A stretch of DNA of 21,656 bases from an uncultured Limnohabitans sp. (lineage in GTDB: Bacteria > Pseudomonadota > Gammaproteobacteria > Burkholderiales > Burkholderiaceae_C): positions 1 to 21,656 of the forward strand of contig CALEYZ010000150.1 of the NCBI GenBank assembly GCA_937928195.1, written 5' to 3'. Position 1 is the first letter of the stretch, and every line of letters starts with the position of its first letter. Both the position numbers and the translations under genes were made by a program. Positions 13,467 to 21,117 of the stretch are shown here, one piece after another. The notes beneath the pieces are model-generated. The model saw only the letters and a program-made list of their open reading frames with translations. It was not told the DNA's origin and ran no database searches.

Positions 13467-14312
13467 TTACATGCCCCTAAACAACTGGGAGGCGCTGCGA
13501 CTGACCGCCAGCCGATCGGGTCTCCCCTTGATCAAGACCTCTTGCCTGCCGCGCTCATCGCGCTGCACACCGGCAATCGCTTTGACATTGACCAAGGTGC
13601 TGCGGTGAATTTGCCAAAACACTTGGGGGTCGAGCGCCTCCACCAACTCTTTGATGGGCTTGCGAATGAGAAACTCTTGTTTCAAGGTTTGCACGCGCGT
13701 GTACTTCTCGTCACTGACGCAAAACAATACTTCGTCCACGGCCACCATCTGGACGCTTTGACCCACAGAGGCCTGCAGCCAAGTCAGGTACTGCGTGGGC
13801 TGTCCCTTAAGCTGTGCCGACAAGACATGCAGCAGTTGCTGAACCGTTGCGTTGCCACCGGCTGTGCCAGCGGTCGTCTCGGCAGGTTCTTGGCCCATGC
13901 TTGCGCGCTGCTTCAGCCGCTTTTGCAAGCGCTCTGCTGTTACGCGCAAGCGTTCTGGCTCGGCGGGCTTGAGAACATAGTCCACGGCACCCTGTTCAAA
14001 GGCATCCAAGGTGTATTGGTCGTAGGCGGTGATGAACACCATCTCAGGCAGCAAGGCCTCGTCACCCACCTCCAATTGCGCAATTTCCTTGGCCGCTTCC
14101 ACGCCGGTCAGGCCTGGCATGCGGATGTCTAAAAAAATGACATCGGGCTGGTGCACCCGCACCGCCTCGATGGCTTCGATGCCATTTTTGGCCTCGGCCA
14201 CAATTTGCAAGTTGGGCCAGACTTGGGCCAAGCGTGTGCGCAGTTGATCGCGCATCAAGCGTTCGTCGTCTGCAATGACGGCGCGAGGATGGGGCAGCGC
14301 TGGCAAATTCAT
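13467..14312 (-). CDS. LytTR-family response regulator
   Basis: The 281-residue regulator has a receiver domain (about 10-125) with acidic pocket D15/D16, phosphoacceptor D62 (FLDIRMPG), T95 and K115 (VLKPAEP). A Thr/Ala/Gly-rich linker (about 138-165) leads to a LytTR DNA-binding domain (about 180-280) with EVLFCVSDEKYTRVQT and FWQIHRSTLVNV. AlgR, LytR and YpdB have the same plan. The ATG at 14312 is 18 bp after the kinase stop, so the two form a two-component operon. Candidate LytTR sites upstream of the kinase (15374-15403) suggest autoregulation. Confidence 0.9.
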   Translation of the reverse strand: MNLPALPHPRAVIADDERLMRDQLRTRLAQVWPNLQIVAEAKNGIEAIEAVRVHQPDVIFLDIRMPGLTGVEAAKEIAQLEVGDEALLPEMVFITAYDQYTLDAFEQGAVDYVLKPAEPERLRVTAERLQKRLKQRASMGQEPAETTAGTAGGNATVQQLLHVLSAQLKGQPTQYLTWLQASVGQSVQMVAVDEVLFCVSDEKYTRVQTLKQEFLIRKPIKELVEALDPQVFWQIHRSTLVNVKAIAGVQRDERGRQEVLIKGRPDRLAVSRSASQLFRGM

Positions 14313-14330
14313 GGCTTCGCTTGCTTCCCT

Positions 14331-15308
14331 TTACGCACCCAAGGCTTGCTGCTCAAGTGGCACCACGCGGTAGGGCACGGTCAGTTTTGCCAAGGTGCCA
14401 GAACCTTCGAAGGGCTCCATCGCGCGGATGCTGAAGCTGGCTTGATCGCCATAAATGAGCGCCAACCGATCGCGGATGTTTTGAAGTCCAAAACCATTGC
14501 CAGGTTGTGCTGACAAACCTGCAGCTTCATCGGGGTAAAAACCAACGCCGGTGTCTCTGACCGTCACAACCAAATTGCCATGCATCACTTCTGCGCGCAA
14601 GGTGAGCGTACCGCCTTCCGCTTTGGGCTCAAGGCCGTGCTTGAAAGCGTTCTCTACCAGGCTGAGCACCATCATGTGTGGCATCTCTGCCGACTTCAAA
14701 CCTTCTGGCACATCCCATTGAATTTGCAGGCGGTCTTCCATGCGCATTTTTTGAATGTCCAGGTAAGGGCGAATCACGGCTAACTCTTGGCCTAAATAGC
14801 GCACTGTGCTGGCATTGGTTTCGCGCATCGAAGGCAATGTGGCTCTCAACAACGCGATCAAACTTTTTTGCATCAGACTGGCGCGCGGTGGATCGGTCTC
14901 AATCAAATGATCGATAGACGCCAAAGTGTTGAACAAAAAGTGGGGCTCGACTTGCGCTTGCATGGCAGAAAGTCGGGCTTCAAGCAATTGGCGTTTGAGT
15001 TGCTCTGCTTCGGCCAAATAGGTGGCCGCACTGGCTTTTTCTTCGGCCTGAATTTGTTGCTTGTAGCTGGCCTTGATGACGATGGAAGACAAGATCACCA
15101 AGATGGCGGCTTGCGGCAAGAAGTCTTCTTTTTGCGCTGGCAACCAAGACTGAATCATGCCCGCGGCCATGATGAGCACAAAGGCCACAGCAAAAAACAA
15201 TTTCCAACTGATGCTCACCAGCCAGCGGCCGTAGGCATGGAATGCATCTTTGGCAGGTTGCCACTTAGAGCGTGTGGAAGAAATTAGGTTTGAGTTGGGA
15301 GTGGTCAT
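14331..15308 (-). CDS. LytS/AlgZ-type sensor histidine kinase
   Basis: The 325-residue kinase has two short hydrophobic helices (about 33-53 and 65-82) with almost no periplasmic loop, then a coiled linker. A His_kinase (PF06580-type) box follows, QVEPHFLFNTLASIDHL with H123. The HATPase domain has N-box LVENAFKHG (218-226), DTGVGF (252-257) and the G2 segment GNGFGLQNIRDRL. The near lack of an outer loop suggests a membrane-embedded or cytoplasmic signal. GAGG sits four bases before the ATG. It is the first gene of the kinase/LytTR pair; the signal is unknown. Confidence 0.88.
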   Translation of the reverse strand: MTTPNSNLISSTRSKWQPAKDAFHAYGRWLVSISWKLFFAVAFVLIMAAGMIQSWLPAQKEDFLPQAAILVILSSIVIKASYKQQIQAEEKASAATYLAEAEQLKRQLLEARLSAMQAQVEPHFLFNTLASIDHLIETDPPRASLMQKSLIALLRATLPSMRETNASTVRYLGQELAVIRPYLDIQKMRMEDRLQIQWDVPEGLKSAEMPHMMVLSLVENAFKHGLEPKAEGGTLTLRAEVMHGNLVVTVRDTGVGFYPDEAAGLSAQPGNGFGLQNIRDRLALIYGDQASFSIRAMEPFEGSGTLAKLTVPYRVVPLEQQALGA

Positions 15309-15334
15309 AAGGCCTCGCTGTTTGGAATGGGCCT

Positions 15335-15340
15335 AATGTA
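15335..15340 (-). promoter_or_regulatory. Candidate -10 box of the kinase/LytTR operon
   Basis: On the minus strand TACATT lies 27-32 bp before the kinase ATG. At 17 bp further upstream there is no good -35 hexamer, as expected of an activator-dependent promoter. The LytTR sites would then lie at about -46 to -75. Confidence 0.35.
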
Positions 15341-15373
15341 GAAACATCAACTTGGCAATGCACGCGGTTTGCG

Positions 15374-15403
15374 ATGAACTGTCAAAACCTGGGCATGAAC
15401 TGC
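15374..15403 (-). promoter_or_regulatory. Pair of LytTR binding sites
   Basis: On the minus strand GCAGTTCAT (15403-15395) and ACAGTTCAT (15382-15374) are direct repeats separated by 12 bp. The published LytTR consensus is [TA][AC][CA]GTTN[AG][TG], as two direct repeats 12-13 bp apart. The second copy matches at every position and the first at eight of nine. They sit 66-95 bp upstream of the kinase start. Confidence 0.65.
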
Positions 15404-15426
15404 AAAAATTCAAATGTGATTTGCAG
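15400..15426. repeat. CTGCAAA/TTTGCAG inverted repeat
   Basis: CTGCAAA (15400-15406) and TTTGCAG (15420-15426) flank a 13-nt loop, 21 bp after the ntrX-like stop. It overlaps the outer LytTR half-site. It may weakly terminate ntrX transcription; no T-tract follows. Confidence 0.3.
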
Positions 15427-15446
15427 GCTTTGATTGGCCGATGCGC

Positions 15447-16118
15447 TTATGCGCCAGCACGCTTGCTTTTGGTCAGGTCGACACCCAGCTGCTTGAGTTT
15501 GCGATAAAGGTGGGTGCGCTCTAGGCCGGTTTTGTCGGCCACACGGGTCATGGAGCCACCTTCGTTGGCCAGGTGAAACTCGAAGTAAGCTTTTTCAAAT
15601 GCATCGCGCGCATCGCGCAAAGGAAGATCTAATTCAAAGCTTTGCGAGCCTGGCACTGAAGTGTCTTGGGGTATGGCCAGATTGCCAGGCACCACGGGGC
15701 TTGTGCTGGCGCCCGATTGCGCCGCTTGATAAGCCGCCGCCGCTTGGCGCACTTGCTCGCGCGCCAAACCCTGCTCCACTGTCTTCAGGAGTTTTTGCAG
15801 CGTGATGGGTTTTTCCAAGAAGGCTTGTGCGCCAATGCGGATGGCATCGACTGCGGTATCGATGGTGGCATGGCCACTCATCATGATGACGGGCATGTTC
15901 AACAAACCGCCAGTGGCCCACTCTTTGAGCAAGGTGACGCCATCGGTGTCGGGCATCCAAATGTCAAGCAAGACCAAATCGGGGCGCATGCGAATGCGGG
16001 CGTCACGTGCTTGCGCTGCATTCTCGGCCAGCTCGACGTTGTGTCCTTCGTCGTTCAGGATTTCCGAGAGCAAATCGCGAATGCCAAGCTCGTCATCCAC
16101 CACCAAAATGTTTGCCAT
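15447..16118 (-). CDS. ntrX: NtrX-like response regulator without AAA+ domain
   Basis: The 223-residue protein has a receiver domain (about 3-120) with D8/D9, phosphoacceptor D52 (LLDIWMPDTDG), S81 and K103. A low-complexity Ala/Gln/Ser linker leads to a Fis-type HTH (about 180-218, GSMTRVADKTGLERTHLYRKLKQLG). Canonical NtrX is about twice as long and carries a sigma54-activating AAA+ domain between these parts; none is present. The protein therefore cannot open sigma54 promoters itself and probably works by plain DNA binding. It starts 16 bp after the ntrY stop, so it is the cognate regulator. Symbol given by context and similarity. Confidence 0.82.
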   Translation of the reverse strand: MANILVVDDELGIRDLLSEILNDEGHNVELAENAAQARDARIRMRPDLVLLDIWMPDTDGVTLLKEWATGGLLNMPVIMMSGHATIDTAVDAIRIGAQAFLEKPITLQKLLKTVEQGLAREQVRQAAAAYQAAQSGASTSPVVPGNLAIPQDTSVPGSQSFELDLPLRDARDAFEKAYFEFHLANEGGSMTRVADKTGLERTHLYRKLKQLGVDLTKSKRAGA

Positions 16119-16134
16119 GTTGCTTTTCGTTGTC

Positions 16135-18393
16135 TCAGGTTTGCGCTAATTTCTCGACACTGAATGATAACGACACTTGGGCGCCTTTGACCACCCCCTC
16201 TTCAACTCGGTTGGCAATGTCCAAGCGGGCGCCATGTTCGTCAGCAATTTTCTTCACAACCGCCAAGCCCAAACCAGTGCCTTTGGCTTTGGTGGTGACA
16301 TAAGGTTCGAACGCGCGTTGCAAGATATTGGGTGAAAATCCGGGCCCTTCGTCCAACACGGTCAACTTCACCCGTTTGCGCGCGGGGCTCCAGCGCGTGA
16401 CCAGCATCACATGTGACTGTGTCTCGCTGGCATCTTGTGCGTTTTGCAGCAGGTTGTGCACCACTTGCCGCAGCTGCTGAGCATCCCCCTCAATCATGGG
16501 CAAAGTGGGGTCTAAATCCGTGAAAATTTGGGCTCGCGTGGCCGTCTCGGAGGGCTCTTGCGAATACAAGCCCATCACATCCAAGATCAGATTGTTCAAA
16601 TCGAGCGGCTTCAAATCGGCCGAGGGCAAGCGGGCATAGTCGCGAAACTCATTGACCAAGCGCTTCATGGCCGCCACTTGCTCCACAATGGTTTTGACCG
16701 ATTTGGACAGCACCGTTTGGTCCGACTCCGCCAATTTGCCGTCCAGCTTGCGCTCCAAGCGCTCTGCCGACAACTGGATGGGGGTTAAGGGGTTTTTGAT
16801 TTCATGCGCCAAGCGCCTTGCCACTTCGCCCCAAGCCTGAGAGCGCTGCGCCGACACAATTTCGGAAATGTCGTCAAACACCAGCAAACGCATGCCATCC
16901 GGCAAAATGGCCCCGCGTGCCACCAAGGTCACCGAAGTCGCTTCCAAACCCTGACCCGAGGCATGAATTTCAAATGACTTTTGCCAATGGTCCAACTCGT
17001 GACGGTCTTTGTCGGCGCTGAGCAATTCAAACTGCTCTTGCACACCTGCGGCAAAGTTTTGCAAATTGGGCAAGCTTAAAAACGCGGCCTTTTCATGCGC
17101 GGCCAGTGGCACTTTCAAAATGCGCGTGGCGCCAGGGTTGGAGGACTGAATAATGCCGCGCGCATTGAGCACAATCACGCCCGCGGTGAGGTTGTCCAAG
17201 ATGGTTTGCAGATTGCCACGTGCGGCATCGAGCTGCATCAAGCTTCGCTCCACCGCACTTCGCGCATCCGACAATTGCTGTGTCATTTCAGCAAACGAGC
17301 GCGTCAAACCACCCAACTCGTCTTTGCCTTGCAAGGTGTACTTGGGCGACAAGTCCCCCGAGGCCACTTGGCGCATACCGTGCGCCAGCAACAACAAGGG
17401 TCTGGCCAATTGGTTGCCCAACAACATGGCCAGCAACACCGCAGCCAACACCGCCATGATGAGACTCAAGGTGAGTGTGCCGATGTACATGCGGCGCAAA
17501 CCATCTCGTGCCAACGCACGCTCTTGGTACTCGCGGTTGGCCAGCTGCACGTCCAGGGCATTGGCCACCAAAGTGGCAGGCAGTTCTTGCGCAATTTGCA
17601 GCACCCAAGGGTCATCGCGCAAGCTCAAACTGTTTTGCGGCACCAAGGTCAAGACCTTGATGCGGCCTGTGGGCGCGCCAGCCGTTTCGTCCAGGCCCTC
17701 CACAATTTCAACACTCAGCTTGCTGCGTACTTGTTTGAATTGCGCTGCTGTCGGTCGCTCAGGACGAATCGAAAACCGCGACTGACCCGCTGTGGCAATC
17801 ATGCGGCCATCCAAGGACCAGAGCACCGCATCGTTGGCGTCCATTTGCTCTCGAACGCGGTCGAGCATGAGGGCGGCGCTGGGTTCTTGCACATCCACCA
17901 ATTGCTGCGCTGCCACGCGCGACTGCTTGGCCAAATCACCCGTGAGGGTGTCCAAGGTGGCGCGGCCCAAATTCAGACCCGCCACCAAAGCGCCTTCCAC
18001 TTTGACGTCAAACCAACTTTCAATGGAGCGCGACACAAACTGGTAAGACACCACATAAATCAACACGCCGGGCACCACACCCACCAAGGCAAAAATAGCA
18101 GCCAACTTGACCAGCAAGCGCGAGCCAAACTGCCCTTGGCGAACGCGAATGAACAAGCGCGTCAAACCCCACAGCAAACCCAACAACAGCAAGCCCGCCA
18201 CCACGGTATTGACCATGTACAGGCGTTCGTAATTGCGATCGTAGAGCGCGCGGTTGCTGGTAGCCTGCGTCAACAAGACAAGCAAGCCTAAACCAATGGT
18301 CAGCAAAATGCTGACGCCCAAGCCCACCAACCAGCGAACCGTTTTAGACGGTTGTGCGCCAGTGGCAATGCGTTCTTGTTTGTTCCGACTCAT
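16135..18393 (-). CDS. ntrY: NtrY-like sensor histidine kinase
   Basis: The 752-residue membrane kinase has transmembrane helices at about 20-42, 62-80 and 95-118, a periplasmic sensor (about 120-300), and a helix at about 303-326. HAMP follows (329-382, with DLSPKYTLQGKDELGGL), then PAS (about 392-510). The HisKA domain has H530 in RLAHEIKNPLTPIQLSAERL, and HATPase has N651, DEGPGF (681-686) and KGTGLGLAVVKK. This order is the NtrY plan; NtrY/NtrX controls nitrogen or redox/envelope responses depending on species. The operon order is rsmB, DUF4390, ntrY, ntrX. No clear Shine-Dalgarno sequence precedes the ATG. Confidence 0.9.
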   Translation of the reverse strand: MSRNKQERIATGAQPSKTVRWLVGLGVSILLTIGLGLLVLLTQATSNRALYDRNYERLYMVNTVVAGLLLLGLLWGLTRLFIRVRQGQFGSRLLVKLAAIFALVGVVPGVLIYVVSYQFVSRSIESWFDVKVEGALVAGLNLGRATLDTLTGDLAKQSRVAAQQLVDVQEPSAALMLDRVREQMDANDAVLWSLDGRMIATAGQSRFSIRPERPTAAQFKQVRSKLSVEIVEGLDETAGAPTGRIKVLTLVPQNSLSLRDDPWVLQIAQELPATLVANALDVQLANREYQERALARDGLRRMYIGTLTLSLIMAVLAAVLLAMLLGNQLARPLLLLAHGMRQVASGDLSPKYTLQGKDELGGLTRSFAEMTQQLSDARSAVERSLMQLDAARGNLQTILDNLTAGVIVLNARGIIQSSNPGATRILKVPLAAHEKAAFLSLPNLQNFAAGVQEQFELLSADKDRHELDHWQKSFEIHASGQGLEATSVTLVARGAILPDGMRLLVFDDISEIVSAQRSQAWGEVARRLAHEIKNPLTPIQLSAERLERKLDGKLAESDQTVLSKSVKTIVEQVAAMKRLVNEFRDYARLPSADLKPLDLNNLILDVMGLYSQEPSETATRAQIFTDLDPTLPMIEGDAQQLRQVVHNLLQNAQDASETQSHVMLVTRWSPARKRVKLTVLDEGPGFSPNILQRAFEPYVTTKAKGTGLGLAVVKKIADEHGARLDIANRVEEGVVKGAQVSLSFSVEKLAQT

Positions 18394-18420
18394 GGGGGCA
18401 ATTGTCGCTGACGAGAGGCC

Positions 18421-19041
18421 TTAACGGCCCATGTCCGCGCCAAGTCGCAATGTCTTTTGCGTGCTCAAATTCCACTCCGCCTGGCTGCCGGCTGTCATTT
18501 GAAACGGCCTTGGCAGCTGTGACACATCCAATCGGAATTTGAAGCTGAGGGTGTATTTGTTATCGGAATCGATGTCGGCCAAATCGGCCAGCTTCCAATT
18601 CACCGTGCGCCGAACGGCCGACATGGCCTCGGGCAATGTCTCAAATGTTTGCGACAAACTGCTGGCCAAACCCACGGCGCCAATGGGCTCGCGAGAGACA
18701 TTCAAGCGCCACTTGCGGGTGAGCGGCTGGTACGCCAAACGGTAATGACGGGTGACTGCACCTATTTTTTTGTCATACCAGTACCAGCGGTCGCGCATCA
18801 GTTCTGCCTCGGTGACAAAGTAAATGGGCATGCCTTTTTGCAGGGCATCCTCCACTGTGCTACTGAGGTCAAGGCGCAAGGTACTTTGCAGCAGCAACGC
18901 CCCTTCGGCACGCTCGAGCCACAACTCGGTCACTTCAACGGCCGAATTGGTCGGTGTTTGAGCAGCAACCGGCCTGAAAACGGTGAGGCTCAGGCATGCG
19001 CACAACAAAAGCGCACGAAACCAAAAGCTTGTGCGCCTCAT
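18421..19041 (-). CDS. DUF4390 secreted protein
   Basis: The 206-residue protein begins with a signal peptide (MRRTSFWFRALLLCACLSLT to about PVAAQ). A DUF4390 domain follows, recognisable by LQSTLRLDLSSTVEDALQKG, YFVTEAEL, RWYWYDKKI and HYRLAYQPLTRKWRLN. The function of this family is unknown; it sits between rsmB and ntrY in many betaproteobacteria. The ATG at 19041 is preferred because it starts the signal peptide and lies 10 bp after the rsmB stop. The frame is open to 19140, but the extra part would overlap rsmB and bury the signal peptide. Its export and place before ntrY suggest an envelope role linked to NtrY sensing, which is inference. Confidence 0.82.
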   Translation of the reverse strand: MRRTSFWFRALLLCACLSLTVFRPVAAQTPTNSAVEVTELWLERAEGALLLQSTLRLDLSSTVEDALQKGMPIYFVTEAELMRDRWYWYDKKIGAVTRHYRLAYQPLTRKWRLNVSREPIGAVGLASSLSQTFETLPEAMSAVRRTVNWKLADLADIDSDNKYTLSFKFRLDVSQLPRPFQMTAGSQAEWNLSTQKTLRLGADMGR

Positions 19042-19051
19042 GCAATTCAAC

Positions 19052-20404
19052 TCAGATTGAACGCTTTTCCAGCAGTGCGTAATAAAAACCGTCATGTTCA
19101 CCCATGTCATTGTCGCGGAGACTGAGCTCTGAAGTGACATTTGAGGGCGTTAAATGGCCTGGAGAGGGCAAGATCAGGGCATCAGTGTTGTTCTGAACAA
19201 ACGTTTGGATTTGAGTTTCGCCTTCGGCCTTGAAAACCGAGCAGGTGCAATACAGCAGCCGACCACCGGGTTTGACCAAGGGCCAAAGGGCTTTGAGCAG
19301 CTTGGCCTGAATGCTGGCCAACTGCGCGACATCGCTTTCACGGCGCAGCCATCGCACATCGGGGTGACGGCGGCCAATGCCAGAAGCTGTGCAAGGTGCA
19401 TCCAACAAGATGCCATCAAAACTTTGGCCATCCCACCACTTGGCAGTGTCGGCCGCATCCGCCGCCACAATCTGTGCACGGACTTGCAAACGGTCCACAT
19501 TTTGTTGAATGCGTTCACAACGTTGCGGGTCGACGTCCAAGGCCAGAACTTGGGCCGTGGGCTGGCATTCCAGCAAGTGCCCCGTTTTGCCACCGGGCGC
19601 GGCACACGCGTCCAACAAACGCAGCTGGGGGCCAGCAGATTTCAAACCTGTGAGCAACAAAGGCGCAGCCCATTGCGCGGCAGCATCTTGCACAGACACA
19701 TGACCTTGCGCAAAACCAGGCAAGCGCTGAACCGGCACAGCCTTGTCCAATTGAACCCCAGAGGGCACGCCCGCAGTGGTGATGGCCTTGCCCGCGATAC
19801 CTTGCGTTTGCAACACCGCCAGATAGGCCGCCACGGTGTGATGCTGTTGATTGACGCGCAAGGTCATGGGCGCAGCCGATTGCGCAGCCGCCAAAATTTG
19901 CATCCACTCGTTGGGATGATCTTGCTGCACGCGCTTCACCCACCACGCGGGGTGATTCCACTTTGCTGTGCCATCGGCATCGGTGGCAGTTAACAAACTG
20001 TCGCGTTCACGCAGGAAACGACGTAAGCAAGCATTCACAAACGGTGCTTGGGCACGCATCTCTTTGTCGCGGCGTGCAGCTTCCACGGCTTGGTTCACCA
20101 AGGTGTGAACCGCATAAGGTGCCAAGTCGTCGCGCCACGACAGCGCCAGTGCCGTGCACAGCAATGCATCGGCGGCGGCAGGTGGCGCCTTGCGCGCCAA
20201 GAGTTTGCGAATGGCCACTGCGCGGCCCCACCATCGCATGGCTTGAAACGACAGCGCCTGTGCACCCGGTCGAAGTTCTTTGGGTACTTGTTCAATGGCC
20301 GCCGTCATGGAGCGGCCATGGTGAACTGCTTGGGCCACACCGGCAGTGGCTTGCAGCAATTGCCATAAGGGGGCTTGTAAATGAGGGCTTGGAGCTGTGG
20401 CCAT
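19052..20404 (-). CDS. rsmB: 16S rRNA (cytosine-967 C5) methyltransferase RsmB
   Basis: The 450-residue enzyme methylates C967 of 16S rRNA using S-adenosylmethionine. It has an N-terminal NusB-like RNA-binding domain (about 10-140, ALLCTALALSW, PFVNACLRRFLRERD). A Rossmann methyltransferase domain follows, with motif I LLDACAAPGGKTGHLLE (264-280) and LDVDPQRCERI. The two catalytic cysteines are C338 in DAPCTASG and C388 in YCTCSVFKAEGE, with RRHPDVRW between. Length is typical. It starts 5 bp after the LemA-like stop and is followed 10 bp later by DUF4390. Confidence 0.95.
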   Translation of the reverse strand: MATAPSPHLQAPLWQLLQATAGVAQAVHHGRSMTAAIEQVPKELRPGAQALSFQAMRWWGRAVAIRKLLARKAPPAAADALLCTALALSWRDDLAPYAVHTLVNQAVEAARRDKEMRAQAPFVNACLRRFLRERDSLLTATDADGTAKWNHPAWWVKRVQQDHPNEWMQILAAAQSAAPMTLRVNQQHHTVAAYLAVLQTQGIAGKAITTAGVPSGVQLDKAVPVQRLPGFAQGHVSVQDAAAQWAAPLLLTGLKSAGPQLRLLDACAAPGGKTGHLLECQPTAQVLALDVDPQRCERIQQNVDRLQVRAQIVAADAADTAKWWDGQSFDGILLDAPCTASGIGRRHPDVRWLRRESDVAQLASIQAKLLKALWPLVKPGGRLLYCTCSVFKAEGETQIQTFVQNNTDALILPSPGHLTPSNVTSELSLRDNDMGEHDGFYYALLEKRSI

Positions 20405-20409
20405 GCAAC

Positions 20410-20997
20410 TCAGGCCAGCAAATCGGCGTTGTCCAGCATTTGGGCTGGCAAGAAATTGACTTGCTTGGCCAACACGCTGGCAGGAAACTGGTTCACGGCT
20501 TCGTTGTATTTGAAGGCAGCCTGGTTGTAGGCATCCATCAGCGGCCAGGCCTGTGCTTTGAGTCGGTCAAATTTGTAAGGCAAGGGTTCAATGAACCAAG
20601 TGGCCTCGCCACTTTGACCCGCGCGCACCTCGGTTCTGGCCCAAGCGGCCAAAGACAATCGGTCTTGGTTGACTTTTTGCATCGCACTGACAGACAAAGG
20701 TTGTGTGCGAGCCAAGTCCAAGCTGTCGGACAAGTCTTCCAGAATTTTCAGCAAATTCAAATCACGTTCGTTTTTCAAGAGCGCTTCTGGCAAAGCGGCT
20801 TCTTCCATTTCGCTCAGCATGTCGCGCATGGACGCTGGCAAATTGCCTTGCATCCACACCAAAACACGCAGCAACTGCGCATCGACAGCGGCAAACTGTT
20901 TGGCCACGCTGGCGCGCAACACGACCAAGCGGTTGTAGGCGCCGACTGCCCAAAAAAACAGGACGGCCAGAACAGAGCTGAAAATCAGAAGAGACAT
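20410..20997 (-). CDS. LemA-like membrane-anchored protein
   Basis: The chosen 195-residue form starts at an ATG followed directly by one transmembrane helix (about 2-19). The LemA-like start is YNRLVVLRASVAKQFAAVDAQ. A long helical body follows, ending in YNQAAFKYNEAVNQFPASVLA and VNFLPA, the typical LemA ending. LemA proteins are N-out membrane proteins of unclear function, often near HtpX. The protein is divergent in the middle. An upstream in-frame ATG at 21096 would place 33 residues across the rpoC terminator and is rejected. It heads the rsmB-DUF4390-ntrYX cluster. Confidence 0.75.
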   Translation of the reverse strand: MSLLIFSSVLAVLFFWAVGAYNRLVVLRASVAKQFAAVDAQLLRVLVWMQGNLPASMRDMLSEMEEAALPEALLKNERDLNLLKILEDLSDSLDLARTQPLSVSAMQKVNQDRLSLAAWARTEVRAGQSGEATWFIEPLPYKFDRLKAQAWPLMDAYNQAAFKYNEAVNQFPASVLAKQVNFLPAQMLDNADLLA

Positions 20998-21050
20998 CTT
21001 GACGTCATTGTGTCTGAAAACTTCTGCTAAACGCAAAAGGTAAATGGCAA

Positions 21051-21085
21051 AACGCCTCTGGCCGCACAGACGGTTCAGAGGCGTT
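21051..21085 (-). terminator. rpoC terminator
   Basis: AACGCCTCTG (21051-21060) and CAGAGGCGTT (21076-21085) form a perfect 10-bp stem with a 15-nt loop, 32 bp after the rpoC stop. The minus strand continues TTTGCCATTTACCTTTTGC, a partial T-tract. A second compact hairpin, TCCGGCC-GA-GGCCGGA (21096-21111), lies between it and rpoC. Confidence 0.7.
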
Positions 21086-21095
21086 CTTCCAATCA

Positions 21096-21111
21096 TCCGG
21101 CCGAGGCCGGA
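21096..21111. repeat. Compact GC-rich palindrome after rpoC
   Basis: TCCGGCC and GGCCGGA are exact reverse complements separated by two bases, only 6 bp beyond the rpoC stop. It may protect the transcript end together with the following terminator. Confidence 0.5.
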
Positions 21112-21117
21112 CGTTGA

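Noticed and set aside
17095..18291. Antisense open frame of 398 codons across ntrY
   Set aside because: Rich in His, Gln and Arg with no domain; ntrY on the opposite strand has complete catalytic motifs.
19963..21030. Antisense open frame of 355 codons across rsmB and the LemA-like gene
   Set aside because: It spans two real genes and their junction and shows no family features.
20998..21096. Longer N-terminus for the LemA-like protein starting at 21096
   Set aside because: It would translate the rpoC terminator hairpin and bury the membrane helix 33 residues in.
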